This document shows positions 1-9,717 of a stretch of 64,000 nt of DNA, piece after piece; positions within the stretch are counted from its first letter, which is position 1; each line of letters opens with the position of its first letter. The notes beneath the pieces are model-generated. The model was not told where the DNA came from and searched no databases. It saw only the letters and a list, made by a program, of their open reading frames with translations. The stretch covers positions 140,657 to 204,656 of the forward strand of contig JACJZP010000004.1 in the NCBI GenBank assembly GCA_020635535.1, written 5' to 3'. Position numbers and translations under genes: made by a program. Origin of the DNA: Flavobacteriales bacterium. Its GTDB lineage: Bacteria; Bacteroidota; Bacteroidia; UBA10329.

Positions 1-3000
1 TATGCAGGCATCTTATCTGGGTCATCATCATTGTGGCCGAACACATAGATGTAATGTCCCCCTCCCATTATCGGAGAGAAAAATGGCGTTCCAAGATCCG
101 GGTCAAAATACTGAGAGAACAGCTCTGTTGTCGGATTCCACTTCATATCTGCACCATTGCTCTGCTGCAACCAAGAGTTTTCTCCGAATGCCATGTTCAA
201 TCGTTCTCCAGTTTCCACATTAATGGCATATCCTGGGAACCACCCCATACCCTTAGTTCCTGAGCCATCCGGATTACCGAATTTGTCTACAGATGGACTC
301 AGTCTTAGGTTGAATCTTTCCGCACCACCGATTGTTGGCCCTATCTCACCTATCTCCAACACTGGACATCTTGTCCATTTAGACTTGTCGCCTGTAATGA
401 CAACATTAACGCTTGCCAAGTTTTCCAGATCATTCAAGGACTTGAATTTAGACCAAGTTGGAGACATCACACTGTCTTCATGACTGGCCAATTTCCATGG
501 TGCCCAAGTACCATTTAGTACCGTTTCGAAAACTTGGTCATCATCTCCGCTGTAATCATCTTGCTCAGGGTCATCAATGTTTGCCAATGTTCCAGAACGA
601 ATCCAATTCAAAGGTGAATTGCCATCAACATCAGAAATTCCAGTTAACCAGAACTTAGATGTTCCGTAGGTGATTCTTCCGGCAATCAGTCCATTGCCTG
701 ATTCCTGATCACCGGGATCAATTGTCTGCTCTATGAATACGGACAGACCCCATTCAGGAATGATCTGTTCGTTCCCATTGCTAAGCCCCAAAGGCTTACT
801 GGCATAAACGATAGTTTCTCCAGAAACTTCAGGACAATCACCATTTATGCACTCCAATGACCAATAGGCATCTGAAAGGTCTCCAGGAGTAATGCTATCC
901 AGCATTTTGAAAACAAATTCCGCTGCCGGAAGGTTCTTCGGATTGACAACCTTGATATCAACCGGACCACGACCGGCCTGATACGTTATTTGTTCAACAC
1001 GCCCTTCAGCACTGGCAAGAATAGCTTGCTCGCTTTCATAGGTTATGGCAAGATCGCGTCCACCATTTCCTTGCCCTTCGATGCGGGTTAGCATAGGGCC
1101 GTCTCCATACTGTGCAGACAAGATGGTACCCTCTTGTTCAGGTGCAGTGATGTGTGGAATTGCAACTACCGGTTGGATTGCTCCTCCAAAAGCATTCTTC
1201 CTACCAGCCAGATAAGGCTTCTTCTGACCGTCCAGCTGATTTCCATCATTCTGATCGTAGGTCTTGTAGTTATTGTAGGAATAGGCCACCGCCATGTAGT
1301 AGTACTTCTTGTGGTTAATAAGCTCACTAGTTCCACTTGCAAACTGATCTTGGGTAATTCTGAATGAGTGACGAAGTCCATCGTTTGCACCATCCACCAT
1401 CTCAGTAGGAATACTTGCATTCAATTCTTCAGAGAACGTAAAATTGACAAGCTGCGCGATAGGTGCGTTGGTGAGGGGATCGATGTTCTCAATATCACAT
1501 TGAGCCACTAATCTGGCAACGTCAGGATTTGTGAGTTCTGACGAAGAAACCGTTTCATCCTTCAATTGGAATATCTGATACCCTTCAAAGCGGTAAATAT
1601 TGTCCCATGTAACGCTATCAGGAGAAACAATGAACGGATCCACCGCAGCGTAATCCTCGTTGGCGTTGTTTGAAGACGGTGGATTGATCAACGTAAGTAT
1701 CAATTCCTGATCCAATTCAATGATTGAAAGTTCTGGTGCATCAGGACCATCAATAAGAACAAAGCAGTTGTCAAACAATGCCTGCGCCTTATCATCAACA
1801 ATACGAACCTTTTCAACAGAACCAAATGGGTCACTGGCATTATTGTCACGAGCCCAAACCACACCAACAGTAATGTCGTTAACTGCACCTGGTTTCAATG
1901 TGAACGGACCGGCCGATTGCATAAAACGTCTATCAAATGGCACATTACCAGCGGTCTGTTCTGTCCATTCTGGCTGTGGATTTCCGTTAGTTCCCCAACC
2001 ACAAGGGTCAGAATCGCCAGGGAACATATATCCAGCAGAGGTTCCCACATCGCATCCGCTTGCCGGGTGTCCATTTACCCCATAGCACATTTCTGAACCA
2101 TCGAGCCAGATTCCACGCATATAGTTATAGTAGTCGGCTCCAGTGCTTGGGTCAGTCTGAGCAGGATTACCCCCACCACCTGAGTTGTTGTGGTAAACAA
2201 ATCTTCTCATACCGAACCGTTCATTGTCAACAATTCCGTCACCATAACCTACACCGATACCACCATAGACAATACCTCCTTCACCAAGTGCCTGTACAAC
2301 CTCGCAATTTGTATAAAGCGGGTTATCAATGTTGTCATTGTCTTGATACGGGCCTTGAAAGAAGTCTACACCAATGGCTGGCGGGTGGGCTCCATAATGC
2401 TGTGGACCGCCAGTACCATCTACGGGAAGACCATTGTAACAGTAGCCCAAACCTCTTCTCACATCGCAACCTACGTAGTCGTCCTGAGCATAGCCAAGGT
2501 CGCAGTCAACCCATTGAGCAAAATACGTGTTGGTCAATGTAAACGAACCACGATTGATCAACTCATAGTTGTAAAAGGTCATGTCGTTGATCTCGTCATT
2601 GGTAGCGAAAGCAAATGCTTGTCCTCGGATTTCCATACCAATAGGATACGCACTGGTCTCTGTGTGAATGTTTCCTTTATCGTTGAAGACCCACCAAAGC
2701 GTTTCGTCCCCGAAAAGTTTGACTTCTCTTTCCGAAAGACAATCGAAATCTGTTGGATTCAGGTCGTAGTAAGGATAGTCTCCACCGTCAACGGGATTGT
2801 AGCTTCCACTACCATCAGCATCGTAATAGGGAGCAAGGTTGTAATCCTGACCAGCAGCCAGATCGCCATGTGCAGGCCAATTGAGAATGGATTCAGGCAC
2901 TACGTATCCAGGATACTCTCCTTCAGGATCATCACTCAGATAGTAAGCAACAAATTGATCCACCTCTGTTCGGGTTATAGGAAAGAAACGGTCGTATTCA

Positions 3001-3425
3001 GAACAGGTAGCAGGATCTATCTCTGCAGTGGCCGTATTCAAGGGACCAGGCCAAAAATCATAACCTACTTGACGGAATCGAACTGCCGCTACTTTCAGCT
3101 GGTTGTTGACGTCAACTCCACCCATCCATAGCGAACCAGCAAACAAGGAGTGCTTGCCAGATCCCTTAGGAACCTCATACTTGGCATTGCTCAACAGGTC
3201 CCACCACATATCTCCACCCGAATGCACCAAGGTTCTGACATTGTTCAGATCGAGTTCGATTGAGGTGGAAGGAGGAGCGCAATCAGCGGCAAGGTCCTTT
3301 GGACCTCCTTGTGTTTTTGGAGCATTACTGGAGTTATCAACTCCTTTTGTTTTTTCTGCATAAGCACCGCCCGTGTTAGCGATGACGATTACAGCAGCCA
3401 GTAGTATCTTAAAACGTTGTAACAT
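1..3425 (-). CDS. Very large exported protein, C-terminus beyond window
   Basis: The frame is open from an ATG at 3425 to the left edge (1,141 codons without a stop), so the C-terminus is missing. A signal peptide is visible at about residues 1-23, ending TGGAYA. It is followed by the motif SLWMGGVD and by acidic Asp/Gly/Tyr-rich stretches such as DADGSGSYNP. These are typical of very large Bacteroidetes exported proteins of unknown function that usually end in a T9SS sorting domain. That domain would lie outside the window, so T9SS export is inference. The gene starts 18 bp after the stop of the TonB-dependent receptor and is probably cotranscribed with it, which suggests a receptor and surface-protein pair. 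No enzymatic motif was recognised. Confidence 0.85.
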   Translation of the reverse strand, partial: MLQRFKILLAAVIVIANTGGAYAEKTKGVDNSSNAPKTQGGPKDLAADCAPPSTSIELDLNNVRTLVHSGGDMWWDLLSNAKYEVPKGSGKHSLFAGSLWMGGVDVNNQLKVAAVRFRQVGYDFWPGPLNTATAEIDPATCSEYDRFFPITRTEVDQFVAYYLSDDPEGEYPGYVVPESILNWPAHGDLAAGQDYNLAPYYDADGSGSYNPVDGGDYPYYDLNPTDFDCLSEREVKLFGDETLWWVFNDKGNIHTETSAYPIGMEIRGQAFAFATNDEINDMTFYNYELINRGSFTLTNTYFAQWVDCDLGYAQDDYVGCDVRRGLGYCYNGLPVDGTGGPQHYGAHPPAIGVDFFQGPYQDNDNIDNPLYTNCEVVQALGEGGIVYGGIGVGYGDGIVDNERFGMRRFVYHNNSGGGGNPAQTDPSTGADYYNYMRGIWLDGSEMCYGVNGHPASGCDVGTSAGYMFPGDSDPCGWGTNGNPQPEWTEQTAGNVPFDRRFMQSAGPFTLKPGAVNDITVGVVWARDNNASDPFGSVEKVRIVDDKAQALFDNCFVLIDGPDAPELSIIELDQELILTLINPPSSNNANEDYAAVDPFIVSPDSVTWDNIYRFEGYQIFQLKDETVSSSELTNPDVARLVAQCDIENIDPLTNAPIAQLVNFTFSEELNASIPTEMVDGANDGLRHSFRITQDQFASGTSELINHKKYYYMAVAYSYNNYKTYDQNDGNQLDGQKKPYLAGRKNAFGGAIQPVVAIPHITAPEQEGTILSAQYGDGPMLTRIEGQGNGGRDLAITYESEQAILASAEGRVEQITYQAGRGPVDIKVVNPKNLPAAEFVFKMLDSITPGDLSDAYWSLECINGDCPEVSGETIVYASKPLGLSNGNEQIIPEWGLSVFIEQTIDPGDQESGNGLIAGRITYGTSKFWLTGISDVDGNSPLNWIRSGTLANIDDPEQDDYSGDDDQVFETVLNGTWAPWKLASHEDSVMSPTWSKFKSLNDLENLASVNVVITGDKSKWTRCPVLEIGEIGPTIGGAERFNLRLSPSVDKFGNPDGSGTKGMGWFPGYAINVETGERLNMAFGENSWLQQSNGADMKWNPTTELFSQYFDPDLGTPFFSPIMGGGHYIYVFGHNDDDPDKMPA

Positions 3426-3443
3426 GACCATTTCTTTTTTCTA

Positions 3444-6400
3444 TCAGAAGTTCAACATTAGTCCAAGTCTTATTCTTCTCGGGAGAGAATAGTTTGTTGG
3501 ACGATTAACCTTTATTGCATATAGGTCACGGAATGATTGTTCGTCAGTTTGAGATTGTATAGCGGATTGGCTTGAAGCTGCCAATAGATATCCATCATCA
3601 TCCGGGTTTCCAGTTGCCCGGTAAGTATTAATCACATTTTTGGTTCCAAGTAGGTTCTGGATGTCCAAATAGACATTCAAGTAAGATGTTTTGGCCGGCT
3701 TTCCTTCCTTGCCTTTATTCCACTTGATCAGGAAATCCTTGTCTACACGCATGTCAACTCTGAATTGCCATGGTTTACTGGAACCGTTTATAGACCCTTC
3801 CAAGAAACCACTTCCAAGATCATCGTTAATACCTGTAGGTTGAATATTGCTCTGTCTCGAGAATGGATTACCAGAACCAGCACGTACAATTGCGTTTACA
3901 CCAAAGTTCTGCAACCAATTGATGGTTTTGCCTCCTTTTGTAACTGTTTTAGGCCCATTGTAATCGTTTCCTTCTCCAAAACGATAATCTGCAGACAACA
4001 CAATATTGTGCCGTTGATCAAAGCTAAGTGGTTGAATAACCCTAAGGTTTGGAAAACCAGCATTAACGAGGTTCAGACTAGTGGTTGCATTGGATCCAGT
4101 ACCATCAGCAAACTGCAGAGTATAGGACAGACGAAGTTGTATGTTCTTGGTTCTACGCAGATCGTAAGTCAATGTCAGACCTTTAACCGTTCCAAAGTCC
4201 AAGTTACCGTAGGTCAAGTAGGTTTTTGGATATGCTTCTGTTACCCTGATAGTGGTTATCTGGTCGCGCATTTCTCGGTAGAAAGCATTCAATTCTATTG
4301 CTGACCGCTTGCTCAACTTCTGCTTGAAACCGATAGCATATTCGATGGTCTTTTCCGGCTTCAGATCAGGGTTGTTTACAACATTGTTGGAACTGTTCTG
4401 TATGTACAGATAGTCGATAAGATTGAGTCGATTTCCTCCCAACGGGCGCTGTGTGAGCACATCATAATTGGCAAAGAAGAGTGCATTCTCAGATATAGGG
4501 AAAGAGAATGAGATACGAGGCATTACGTTAACCTGAGGCTTATAATCCTGAAATGCATCAGCGGTGGTAACAGGCACAGGATCATTGCTGTTCGGGTCTT
4601 GAACAGGTGGGTTGATAAGATATGGCGCAATGCCAGTTCCTGCTTGCAAAGTAGATGGATCCGTGACCTCTGTACCAGATTGGTCGTACCATGTACTTCC
4701 AACGCGGTAACCCAATATGGCTGAAGGGTTTTGAATATCGTTAACATACACAACTGCATCTCCAGGAATATTATTCGGGTGATTGATTGACGCGTTACCA
4801 CCGCCCCAACGTGGGGTATTGAGGTCAACTTCGTCCTTGGTGTATGCCTCGCGGAATAAGTAAGGGTCTTTCAGCACTTTCTGGTTCGCATCATACCTGT
4901 CAACACGTACACCTACTCTAAAGATCAGATCCTTGAAGGTGAACTCATCCTGAATGTATCCGGCAAGGTAAACTGGCTCAAATGCTCCAATGCGTCTTGT
5001 GTAGTTACCGAATTCATCTCTTTCATTGAAGAAATCGTCAAAGGTCGGCTTCGAACTTAGCCTTTTACCGGTATGATCATAGCCATAGTAACTAACGTAG
5101 TTGTTACCATTGTTAAGGAGCTCGTCTGCACTGAACCAGCTGATGTCAAAAAAATCTGGATCTAATGCATCAATGTCGATGAAGTCAGTATTTGATGGAT
5201 CGAGACCCAACGCCTTCCGAACATTGTAATCAATGAAGTACTGACCTTTTCCGATGGAAGGATAATCAGGGTCTGGTGTATACAACGGATTGTATGATAT
5301 TGAGTCCGTGTAATTACCATTAGCATCGTAATGGATGATCGGAGTTGGATCCAATGCATCACGGAAGTGGTTGTTCATGTACAATCTCGTAATGGTCCAC
5401 AATCCTCTGGGTGCATAACCTATGAATGCGTCCTTTCGCTGTTCGTATTCAAAACCAAGAGATATTGAGTGATTCTTTATATCAAAGGATCCTGTTGCCA
5501 TGATCCTGAATTGGCTATTGTCGTTAATGTTGTAACCATTGAACTGCGTCCCGGTGTTATCCCATAGATCATAAACCCTACGCGGAAGGTCGCCATTACG
5601 AAGCGCACCACGATCCTGCTCAATTTGAGTAAGGTTTTCATACTTACCTGCGGCATCTGGGTTCAGATTGTAATACTGAGCAGTATACGCTGCCAAATTG
5701 GGGTTTATATCAGAAGCTTCAAATGTCACCAAGGTATCATTGTAAGGTCCCTGTAGATACCCGAACAATCCGGTGCTATCATCAATACCTAACTGGTATG
5801 TTGGCTCACGATAGGTAGTGAACTTTCCAAGATAACCATATCTGAACAGCCTGTCTTGATGCTCCTCATTCATCTGACGAGTTGTGTATCTTTCGTAATC
5901 GGCCTGAATACTGTAGTAAGCATTTGATATGGCAGATTTCTTTTTCTTGCCACCTTCTGCATCAGCAGTTTGATTGTTGAAACGTTGAGTGAATCGGCCA
6001 TACACCCTCCAGGTCTTGTCCATTTGAAGACCATTGTTTTCGTAGTTGAACATTGAACCGTTGTAGCTGTACAACTTTCGATCATTGAAATCCAACGAAC
6101 CTCCTACCTTAAGGGTTATGCTTGGAGAAAGGTAAAAGTCCAAGTTACCGGAAGCAACAACTCCTCTGTAGCGGGTGTTCTTGCGTTGTGCAGTCCACTC
6201 AAGATCACTCTTGCGAACCAGCTGAGAACGAAGAACGGAAGCACCAGTTGAAGACTGAACGATCGGATTCTCTTGAAGATCGGCCAATACATCGTCCTTC
6301 ACATAGTAATTTCCAATGGCAGAAGGTCTTGGGTCTGCCTGATAATTGACCTCGCCAGCAAGGAAATAACCAATGATCGGCTTTTTCTTTTTCCCTTCTG

Positions 6401-7229
6401 GGTCTGTCTTATCCTTAATACTCAGCAACGGACCAGTAATGTTAGCAGCTATAAGATGGTAGCCCTGAGCATCAAACAGGTAATCGTTGTTGTCGTTGTA
6501 TCTGATACCTCCAGATGACACTAATTCAATACCACCGTGGGTTTGTTGCGAAGCACCCTTTGTTGTAATGGAAATGATACCACCGGTTGCATCTCCATAT
6601 CTGGCAGGAACACCACCGGTAAGTACTTGCACCTGCTCATAAGCAGCCTGTGGCAGGTTGGCAGAACCCCGAACCTTTACACCATCAATGTATGTGTAGG
6701 TTGATCCGTCTCTGGTACCACGCACACTACCTATCTGTCCGTCATTATCCTGAACACCCGCAACAGTGGTAACCGCAGTTGCCGCACCACGGCTAGGCAT
6801 CTTTTCTATATCCTTACCAGTTACGGTTGTTTTGGCACCACCATCCTTCTCAATAAGAGGCACTTCGTAATCAATTACAACAACCTCGTCCAGTTTTACA
6901 CCGGCACTCATCTTAAAATCTACGAAGTTGTTCTGGTTTGCCTTTACAATTACCCCTCTTTTCTCTTGAGCGGTAAAACCCACAACCGATGCCTTAACCA
7001 CGTAGTCGTTGGCAGGCTTCAAAGCCGGAATCTTGTACTTTCCGTCAAAATCGGTTGAAGCTCCCGTTACCTGCTGGCCGGCCTGCATTACCACCACGTT
7101 GGCAAACGGAATGGGCTCACCTGACTCATCGGAAACGGTTCCGATCAGTGTACCCATGCCCACCTGGGCCATTGAAACAGCTACAGTGCTGAAAATCAAT
7201 AAACTAAGTAGTAGAATTTTTCTGGTCAT
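3444..7229 (-). CDS. TonB-dependent receptor with carboxypeptidase-regulatory-like domain
   Basis: The product has 1,261 residues. A signal peptide ends near residue 22 (SMAQ). A carboxypeptidase-D regulatory-like beta-sandwich follows (about 25-115), then a plug domain (about 125-240, with GGVPARYGDATGGIISITT), then a long outer-membrane beta-barrel ending in aromatic MLNF. Such receptors import a ligand across the outer membrane using TonB-ExbB-ExbD energy. I chose the ATG at 7229 over a TTG two codons upstream (7235) because ATG gives a compact signal peptide. There is no SusD-like lipoprotein next to it, so this is not an obvious SusC/SusD glycan system. The cotranscribed neighbour is a giant exported protein instead. 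The substrate cannot be told from sequence. Confidence 0.93.
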   Translation of the reverse strand: MTRKILLLSLLIFSTVAVSMAQVGMGTLIGTVSDESGEPIPFANVVVMQAGQQVTGASTDFDGKYKIPALKPANDYVVKASVVGFTAQEKRGVIVKANQNNFVDFKMSAGVKLDEVVVIDYEVPLIEKDGGAKTTVTGKDIEKMPSRGAATAVTTVAGVQDNDGQIGSVRGTRDGSTYTYIDGVKVRGSANLPQAAYEQVQVLTGGVPARYGDATGGIISITTKGASQQTHGGIELVSSGGIRYNDNNDYLFDAQGYHLIAANITGPLLSIKDKTDPEGKKKKPIIGYFLAGEVNYQADPRPSAIGNYYVKDDVLADLQENPIVQSSTGASVLRSQLVRKSDLEWTAQRKNTRYRGVVASGNLDFYLSPSITLKVGGSLDFNDRKLYSYNGSMFNYENNGLQMDKTWRVYGRFTQRFNNQTADAEGGKKKKSAISNAYYSIQADYERYTTRQMNEEHQDRLFRYGYLGKFTTYREPTYQLGIDDSTGLFGYLQGPYNDTLVTFEASDINPNLAAYTAQYYNLNPDAAGKYENLTQIEQDRGALRNGDLPRRVYDLWDNTGTQFNGYNINDNSQFRIMATGSFDIKNHSISLGFEYEQRKDAFIGYAPRGLWTITRLYMNNHFRDALDPTPIIHYDANGNYTDSISYNPLYTPDPDYPSIGKGQYFIDYNVRKALGLDPSNTDFIDIDALDPDFFDISWFSADELLNNGNNYVSYYGYDHTGKRLSSKPTFDDFFNERDEFGNYTRRIGAFEPVYLAGYIQDEFTFKDLIFRVGVRVDRYDANQKVLKDPYLFREAYTKDEVDLNTPRWGGGNASINHPNNIPGDAVVYVNDIQNPSAILGYRVGSTWYDQSGTEVTDPSTLQAGTGIAPYLINPPVQDPNSNDPVPVTTADAFQDYKPQVNVMPRISFSFPISENALFFANYDVLTQRPLGGNRLNLIDYLYIQNSSNNVVNNPDLKPEKTIEYAIGFKQKLSKRSAIELNAFYREMRDQITTIRVTEAYPKTYLTYGNLDFGTVKGLTLTYDLRRTKNIQLRLSYTLQFADGTGSNATTSLNLVNAGFPNLRVIQPLSFDQRHNIVLSADYRFGEGNDYNGPKTVTKGGKTINWLQNFGVNAIVRAGSGNPFSRQSNIQPTGINDDLGSGFLEGSINGSSKPWQFRVDMRVDKDFLIKWNKGKEGKPAKTSYLNVYLDIQNLLGTKNVINTYRATGNPDDDGYLLAASSQSAIQSQTDEQSFRDLYAIKVNRPTNYSLPRRIRLGLMLNF

Positions 7230-7267
7230 ACCCAATACTTTTCAGTTATGCTTCGGAAAAAGCGCGG

Positions 7268-7299
7268 CTAAAGTAGCAAAGATCGATTCCCGTGTCAAA
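7268..7299 (-). promoter_or_regulatory. Candidate promoter of the TonB receptor operon
   Basis: Read on the minus strand, TTTG is followed after 20 nt by TACTTTAG. This is one mismatch from the Bacteroidetes -33/-7 consensus (TTTG ... TAnnTTTG), at about the expected spacing. The start codon lies 38 nt downstream of the -7 box. Confidence 0.45.
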
Positions 7300-7335
7300 A
7301 TTTGTTAAACAATTGTTAAAGCATGTTAATTGCGT

Positions 7336-7824
7336 TCATCTGTAAGGTCTCTCCAAGATTGCGTTGAGCACAACGGCTTTCCGTAGGTCGAAACCCTCTT
7401 CTGGGAACAATGATTCAAGCAAACTCTCCTCTTTCTCTTCATGTTGTTCTTTTAGACGATGCACCTGACGCTGAACACGATGGCTACCCCCCTCCCCAGA
7501 AGACATCTGATAATCGTCTGGTAAGTGATAATGGTCCAAGTCCACATTCAGGAATTTATCTTGATTCTGATTTCTGCGCGAAACGTACGGTGTTGGCTTA
7601 GAAGCAACAGGTTCTGGCTCAGGTTTCTTCTGTTCCATTTGTTCCAATATCAGGTCTTCCAAAGATCTGAAAGGACCTCCGCTCTTAGGCTCATCGGTTC
7701 TACCGTGACGCTTGCGGTTTCTGGCAGGCTTAGCCGACTCCTCGTTTTTCTGCGACTGACGGTAAGCTCTCCAAAAGAACCAACCAATACCGGCAAGTAG
7801 ATATATGACGTTTTCGATATCCAT
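7336..7824 (-). CDS. Hypothetical single-pass membrane protein
   Basis: The product has 162 residues and I do not recognise the family. An N-terminal hydrophobic segment (about residues 5-20, ENVIYLLAGIGWFFW) looks like a membrane anchor. The rest is highly charged, with a basic patch (RNRKRHGR) and Glu-rich stretches near the C-terminus, and is probably cytoplasmic and partly disordered. The ATG at 7824 shares one base with the TAA stop of the upstream gene (TAATG), which points to translational coupling and decides the start against a non-ATG start nine codons upstream. Function is unknown; the coupling suggests it works with the small exported basic protein before it. Confidence 0.7.
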   Translation of the reverse strand: MDIENVIYLLAGIGWFFWRAYRQSQKNEESAKPARNRKRHGRTDEPKSGGPFRSLEDLILEQMEQKKPEPEPVASKPTPYVSRRNQNQDKFLNVDLDHYHLPDDYQMSSGEGGSHRVQRQVHRLKEQHEEKEESLLESLFPEEGFDLRKAVVLNAILERPYR

Positions 7825-8096
7825 TATTCGTTTCTTCTTTTCACCGACCACTTTTTGGTTCGGTTGTTCTTCTTATTCTTTTTCTGCGATTGACGCATCC
7901 TTTTTCTTGTCTCCTTGTCTTGCATCTTCATATGACGCTTAACTCCCATTTCATGGGCTTTCTTTTCTTCCTCTTTGAGCTTTTCCTGCTTCTTCTCCGC
8001 TTCCTTCTGCTTTTTGGTTGCAGTGCTCTGTGCAAAGCTCATCAAAGAGACTACTGATAAGAAGAAAATAAAGGATATGGACTTGAGATATTTCAT
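7824..8096 (-). CDS. Small exported Lys/Glu-rich protein
   Basis: The product has 90 residues: a clear signal peptide (about 1-22, ending SFAQ), then an almost entirely charged mature part rich in Lys, Glu and Arg (KKQKEAEKKQEKLKEEEKKA) that should form a single alpha-helix or coiled coil and becomes strongly basic at the C-terminus. I know no named family. It is the first gene of a two-gene unit, coupled by TAATG to the membrane protein that follows. The composition would suit a periplasmic protein binding an acidic surface or nucleic acid, but that is only inference. Confidence 0.65.
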   Translation of the reverse strand: MKYLKSISFIFFLSVVSLMSFAQSTATKKQKEAEKKQEKLKEEEKKAHEMGVKRHMKMQDKETRKRMRQSQKKNKKNNRTKKWSVKRRNE

Positions 8097-8237
8097 TGGC
8101 GCGAATATGATGCGTTGGTCAGATCAATAATGTACCAGAACGGACAGAACAACTGGCTAAGATCATATTGCTCTCGGAAAATCCAAACCTCTATCCCGTC
8201 AAGTACAATAATGGAGCGGCAACTCTGTTGATTCCAC

Positions 8238-8245
8238 TACCTTTG
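8238..8245 (+). promoter_or_regulatory. Candidate -7 promoter box (TACCTTTG)
   Basis: A perfect match to the Bacteroidetes -7 consensus TAnnTTTG, ending 5 nt before the lipoprotein start codon. If used, the mRNA would be leaderless or nearly so. No convincing -33 box was seen. Confidence 0.4.
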
Positions 8246-8250
8246 AAGCC

Positions 8251-8682
8251 ATGCAGTTGAGACGCACTTTCATCTTATTGTCACTCTTCGCCATCATTAT
8301 CGGGTCAACTTCTTGCGAAAGAAGTAATCCAAGCGGAATACCTTACGTTCCCGTCAATTACCAATTGGTTGTTTCGAATCCACAGTTTGTTGCGCTGCAA
8401 GCAACTGGCGGTTGGGTGTATATCAATGGTGGTTCCAAAGGCATAATCGTTTACAGATTTTCTCCAGAGGAATTCAGAGCATACGACAGACACTGCACTT
8501 TTCAGATAAATGACAATTGCCGCGTTAATGTGGACAATACCAACATAACCGCTGTTGATACCGAGTGCTGCGATTCTCACTTTCTGCTTGTTGATGGTGC
8601 ACCTATTGACGGCCCTGCCAACATTGGGCTGCAACAATACAACACTCAATTTGACGGTAACACGCTAATGATCTTCAACTGA
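8251..8682 (+). CDS. Rieske-fold-like lipoprotein lacking the usual iron-sulphur ligands
   Basis: The product has 143 residues with a lipoprotein signal peptide and lipobox (GSTSC, Cys22). The C-terminal half resembles a Rieske [2Fe-2S] domain: FRAYDRHCTF, then ECCDSHFLLVDG, GPAN and a final hydrophobic strand. By spacing to the DG/GPA region, the ligand motif C-x-H reads C-T-F and the second motif C-x2-H reads T-E-C-C. Two or three of the four ligands are therefore missing or replaced. Bacteroidetes homologues with similar degenerate motifs are common, and the domain may serve only as a fold. The stop overlaps the hldD start (TGATG), so the two genes are coupled, although no link between lipoprotein and heptose synthesis is obvious. 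Confidence 0.65.
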   Translation: MQLRRTFILLSLFAIIIGSTSCERSNPSGIPYVPVNYQLVVSNPQFVALQATGGWVYINGGSKGIIVYRFSPEEFRAYDRHCTFQINDNCRVNVDNTNITAVDTECCDSHFLLVDGAPIDGPANIGLQQYNTQFDGNTLMIFN

Positions 8683-9647
8683 TGATCGTTGTAACAGGAG
8701 CGGCAGGATTCATTGGCAGTTGCTTGCTTTCGGGACTTCATGAGGTCGGATACGTTGACCTTGTTGCTGTTGATGATTTCAGCAGCACTACCAAAAACAA
8801 GAACCTCGAAGGGAAACAGCTCACAGCCAAAGTTCACCGAGATGATTTCTTTGATTGGATCAAAGCGAATCATCGCTTCATTCAAGTGATTTTTCACTTA
8901 GGTGCAAGAACAGATACCACCGAATTCAACTATCAGATCTTCCAGGAGTTGAATGTCAATTACTCTAAGAAAGTTTGGAATCTCTGTGTTGAATTCGGAC
9001 TTCCATTGATCTATGCTTCATCGGCAGCGACCTACGGTTTGGGAGAACTTGGATTTGAGGACAATCATTCCGTGATCAAAAACCTCAAACCCTTAAACCC
9101 TTACGGAGAATCGAAGAACGAATTCGATCGATGGGCCTTAGACCAGGCAACCAAACCATACTTTTGGTCAGGGTTGAAATTCTTCAACGTTTACGGGCCC
9201 AACGAATATCACAAGGGAAGAATGGCATCTGTGGTCTTTCACGCGTTTAACCAGATTACCCAGACCAATGGGATGAAACTCTTCCGAAGCCACAATCCGG
9301 ATTATAAGGACGGGGAGCAGCTCAGAGACTTCATTTACGTGAAAGATGTGGTTGATGTTTGCATCTTTCTGATGGAGACACGCAAGAACTCAGGCATTTA
9401 CAACCTTGGCACTGGCAAAGCCAGAACTTTTCTCGACCTGACCAAAGCCACATTCAAGGCCATGGAAAAACCCGAGAAGATCGAGTTCATTGATACTCCA
9501 GCAGATATCAGAGATAAGTACCAATACTTTACCGAGGCCAATATGACCAAACTTCGGTCAATTGGTTACGAGGAGCCCTTCCACACATTGGAAGAAGGTG
9601 TGAGCGATTACGTTAAGCGATATCTGCTCACAGGCAACTATCTCTGA
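8682..9647 (+). CDS. hldD: ADP-L-glycero-D-manno-heptose-6-epimerase
   Basis: A 321-residue extended short-chain dehydrogenase/reductase. The N-terminal NADP-binding motif GAAGFIGS is at residues 6-13. SSAATYG and the YGESK catalytic Tyr-x3-Lys motif follow, with the substrate-loop signature FNVYGPNEYHKGRMASV specific to heptose epimerases. The enzyme converts ADP-D-glycero-D-manno-heptose to the L,D form used in the LPS inner core, in the cytoplasm. Length fits the family (about 310-330). The start overlaps the stop of the lipoprotein gene by one base, which fixes it. No other heptose genes are in the window. Confidence 0.93.
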   Translation: MIVVTGAAGFIGSCLLSGLHEVGYVDLVAVDDFSSTTKNKNLEGKQLTAKVHRDDFFDWIKANHRFIQVIFHLGARTDTTEFNYQIFQELNVNYSKKVWNLCVEFGLPLIYASSAATYGLGELGFEDNHSVIKNLKPLNPYGESKNEFDRWALDQATKPYFWSGLKFFNVYGPNEYHKGRMASVVFHAFNQITQTNGMKLFRSHNPDYKDGEQLRDFIYVKDVVDVCIFLMETRKNSGIYNLGTGKARTFLDLTKATFKAMEKPEKIEFIDTPADIRDKYQYFTEANMTKLRSIGYEEPFHTLEEGVSDYVKRYLLTGNYL

Positions 9648-9717
9648 AAGAAGAAACGGGATTGCAGTCTTAATTCTTCTTATCAGTATTTCAAAGAACG
9701 AGGTGTACGCAGTTAAT

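Noticed and set aside
2190..3131. A 313-codon plus-strand open frame
   Set aside because: It lies wholly opposite the large exported protein, has no domain or signal, and its composition (many Ile/Val/Thr from antisense Asp/Asn codons) is that of a shadow frame.
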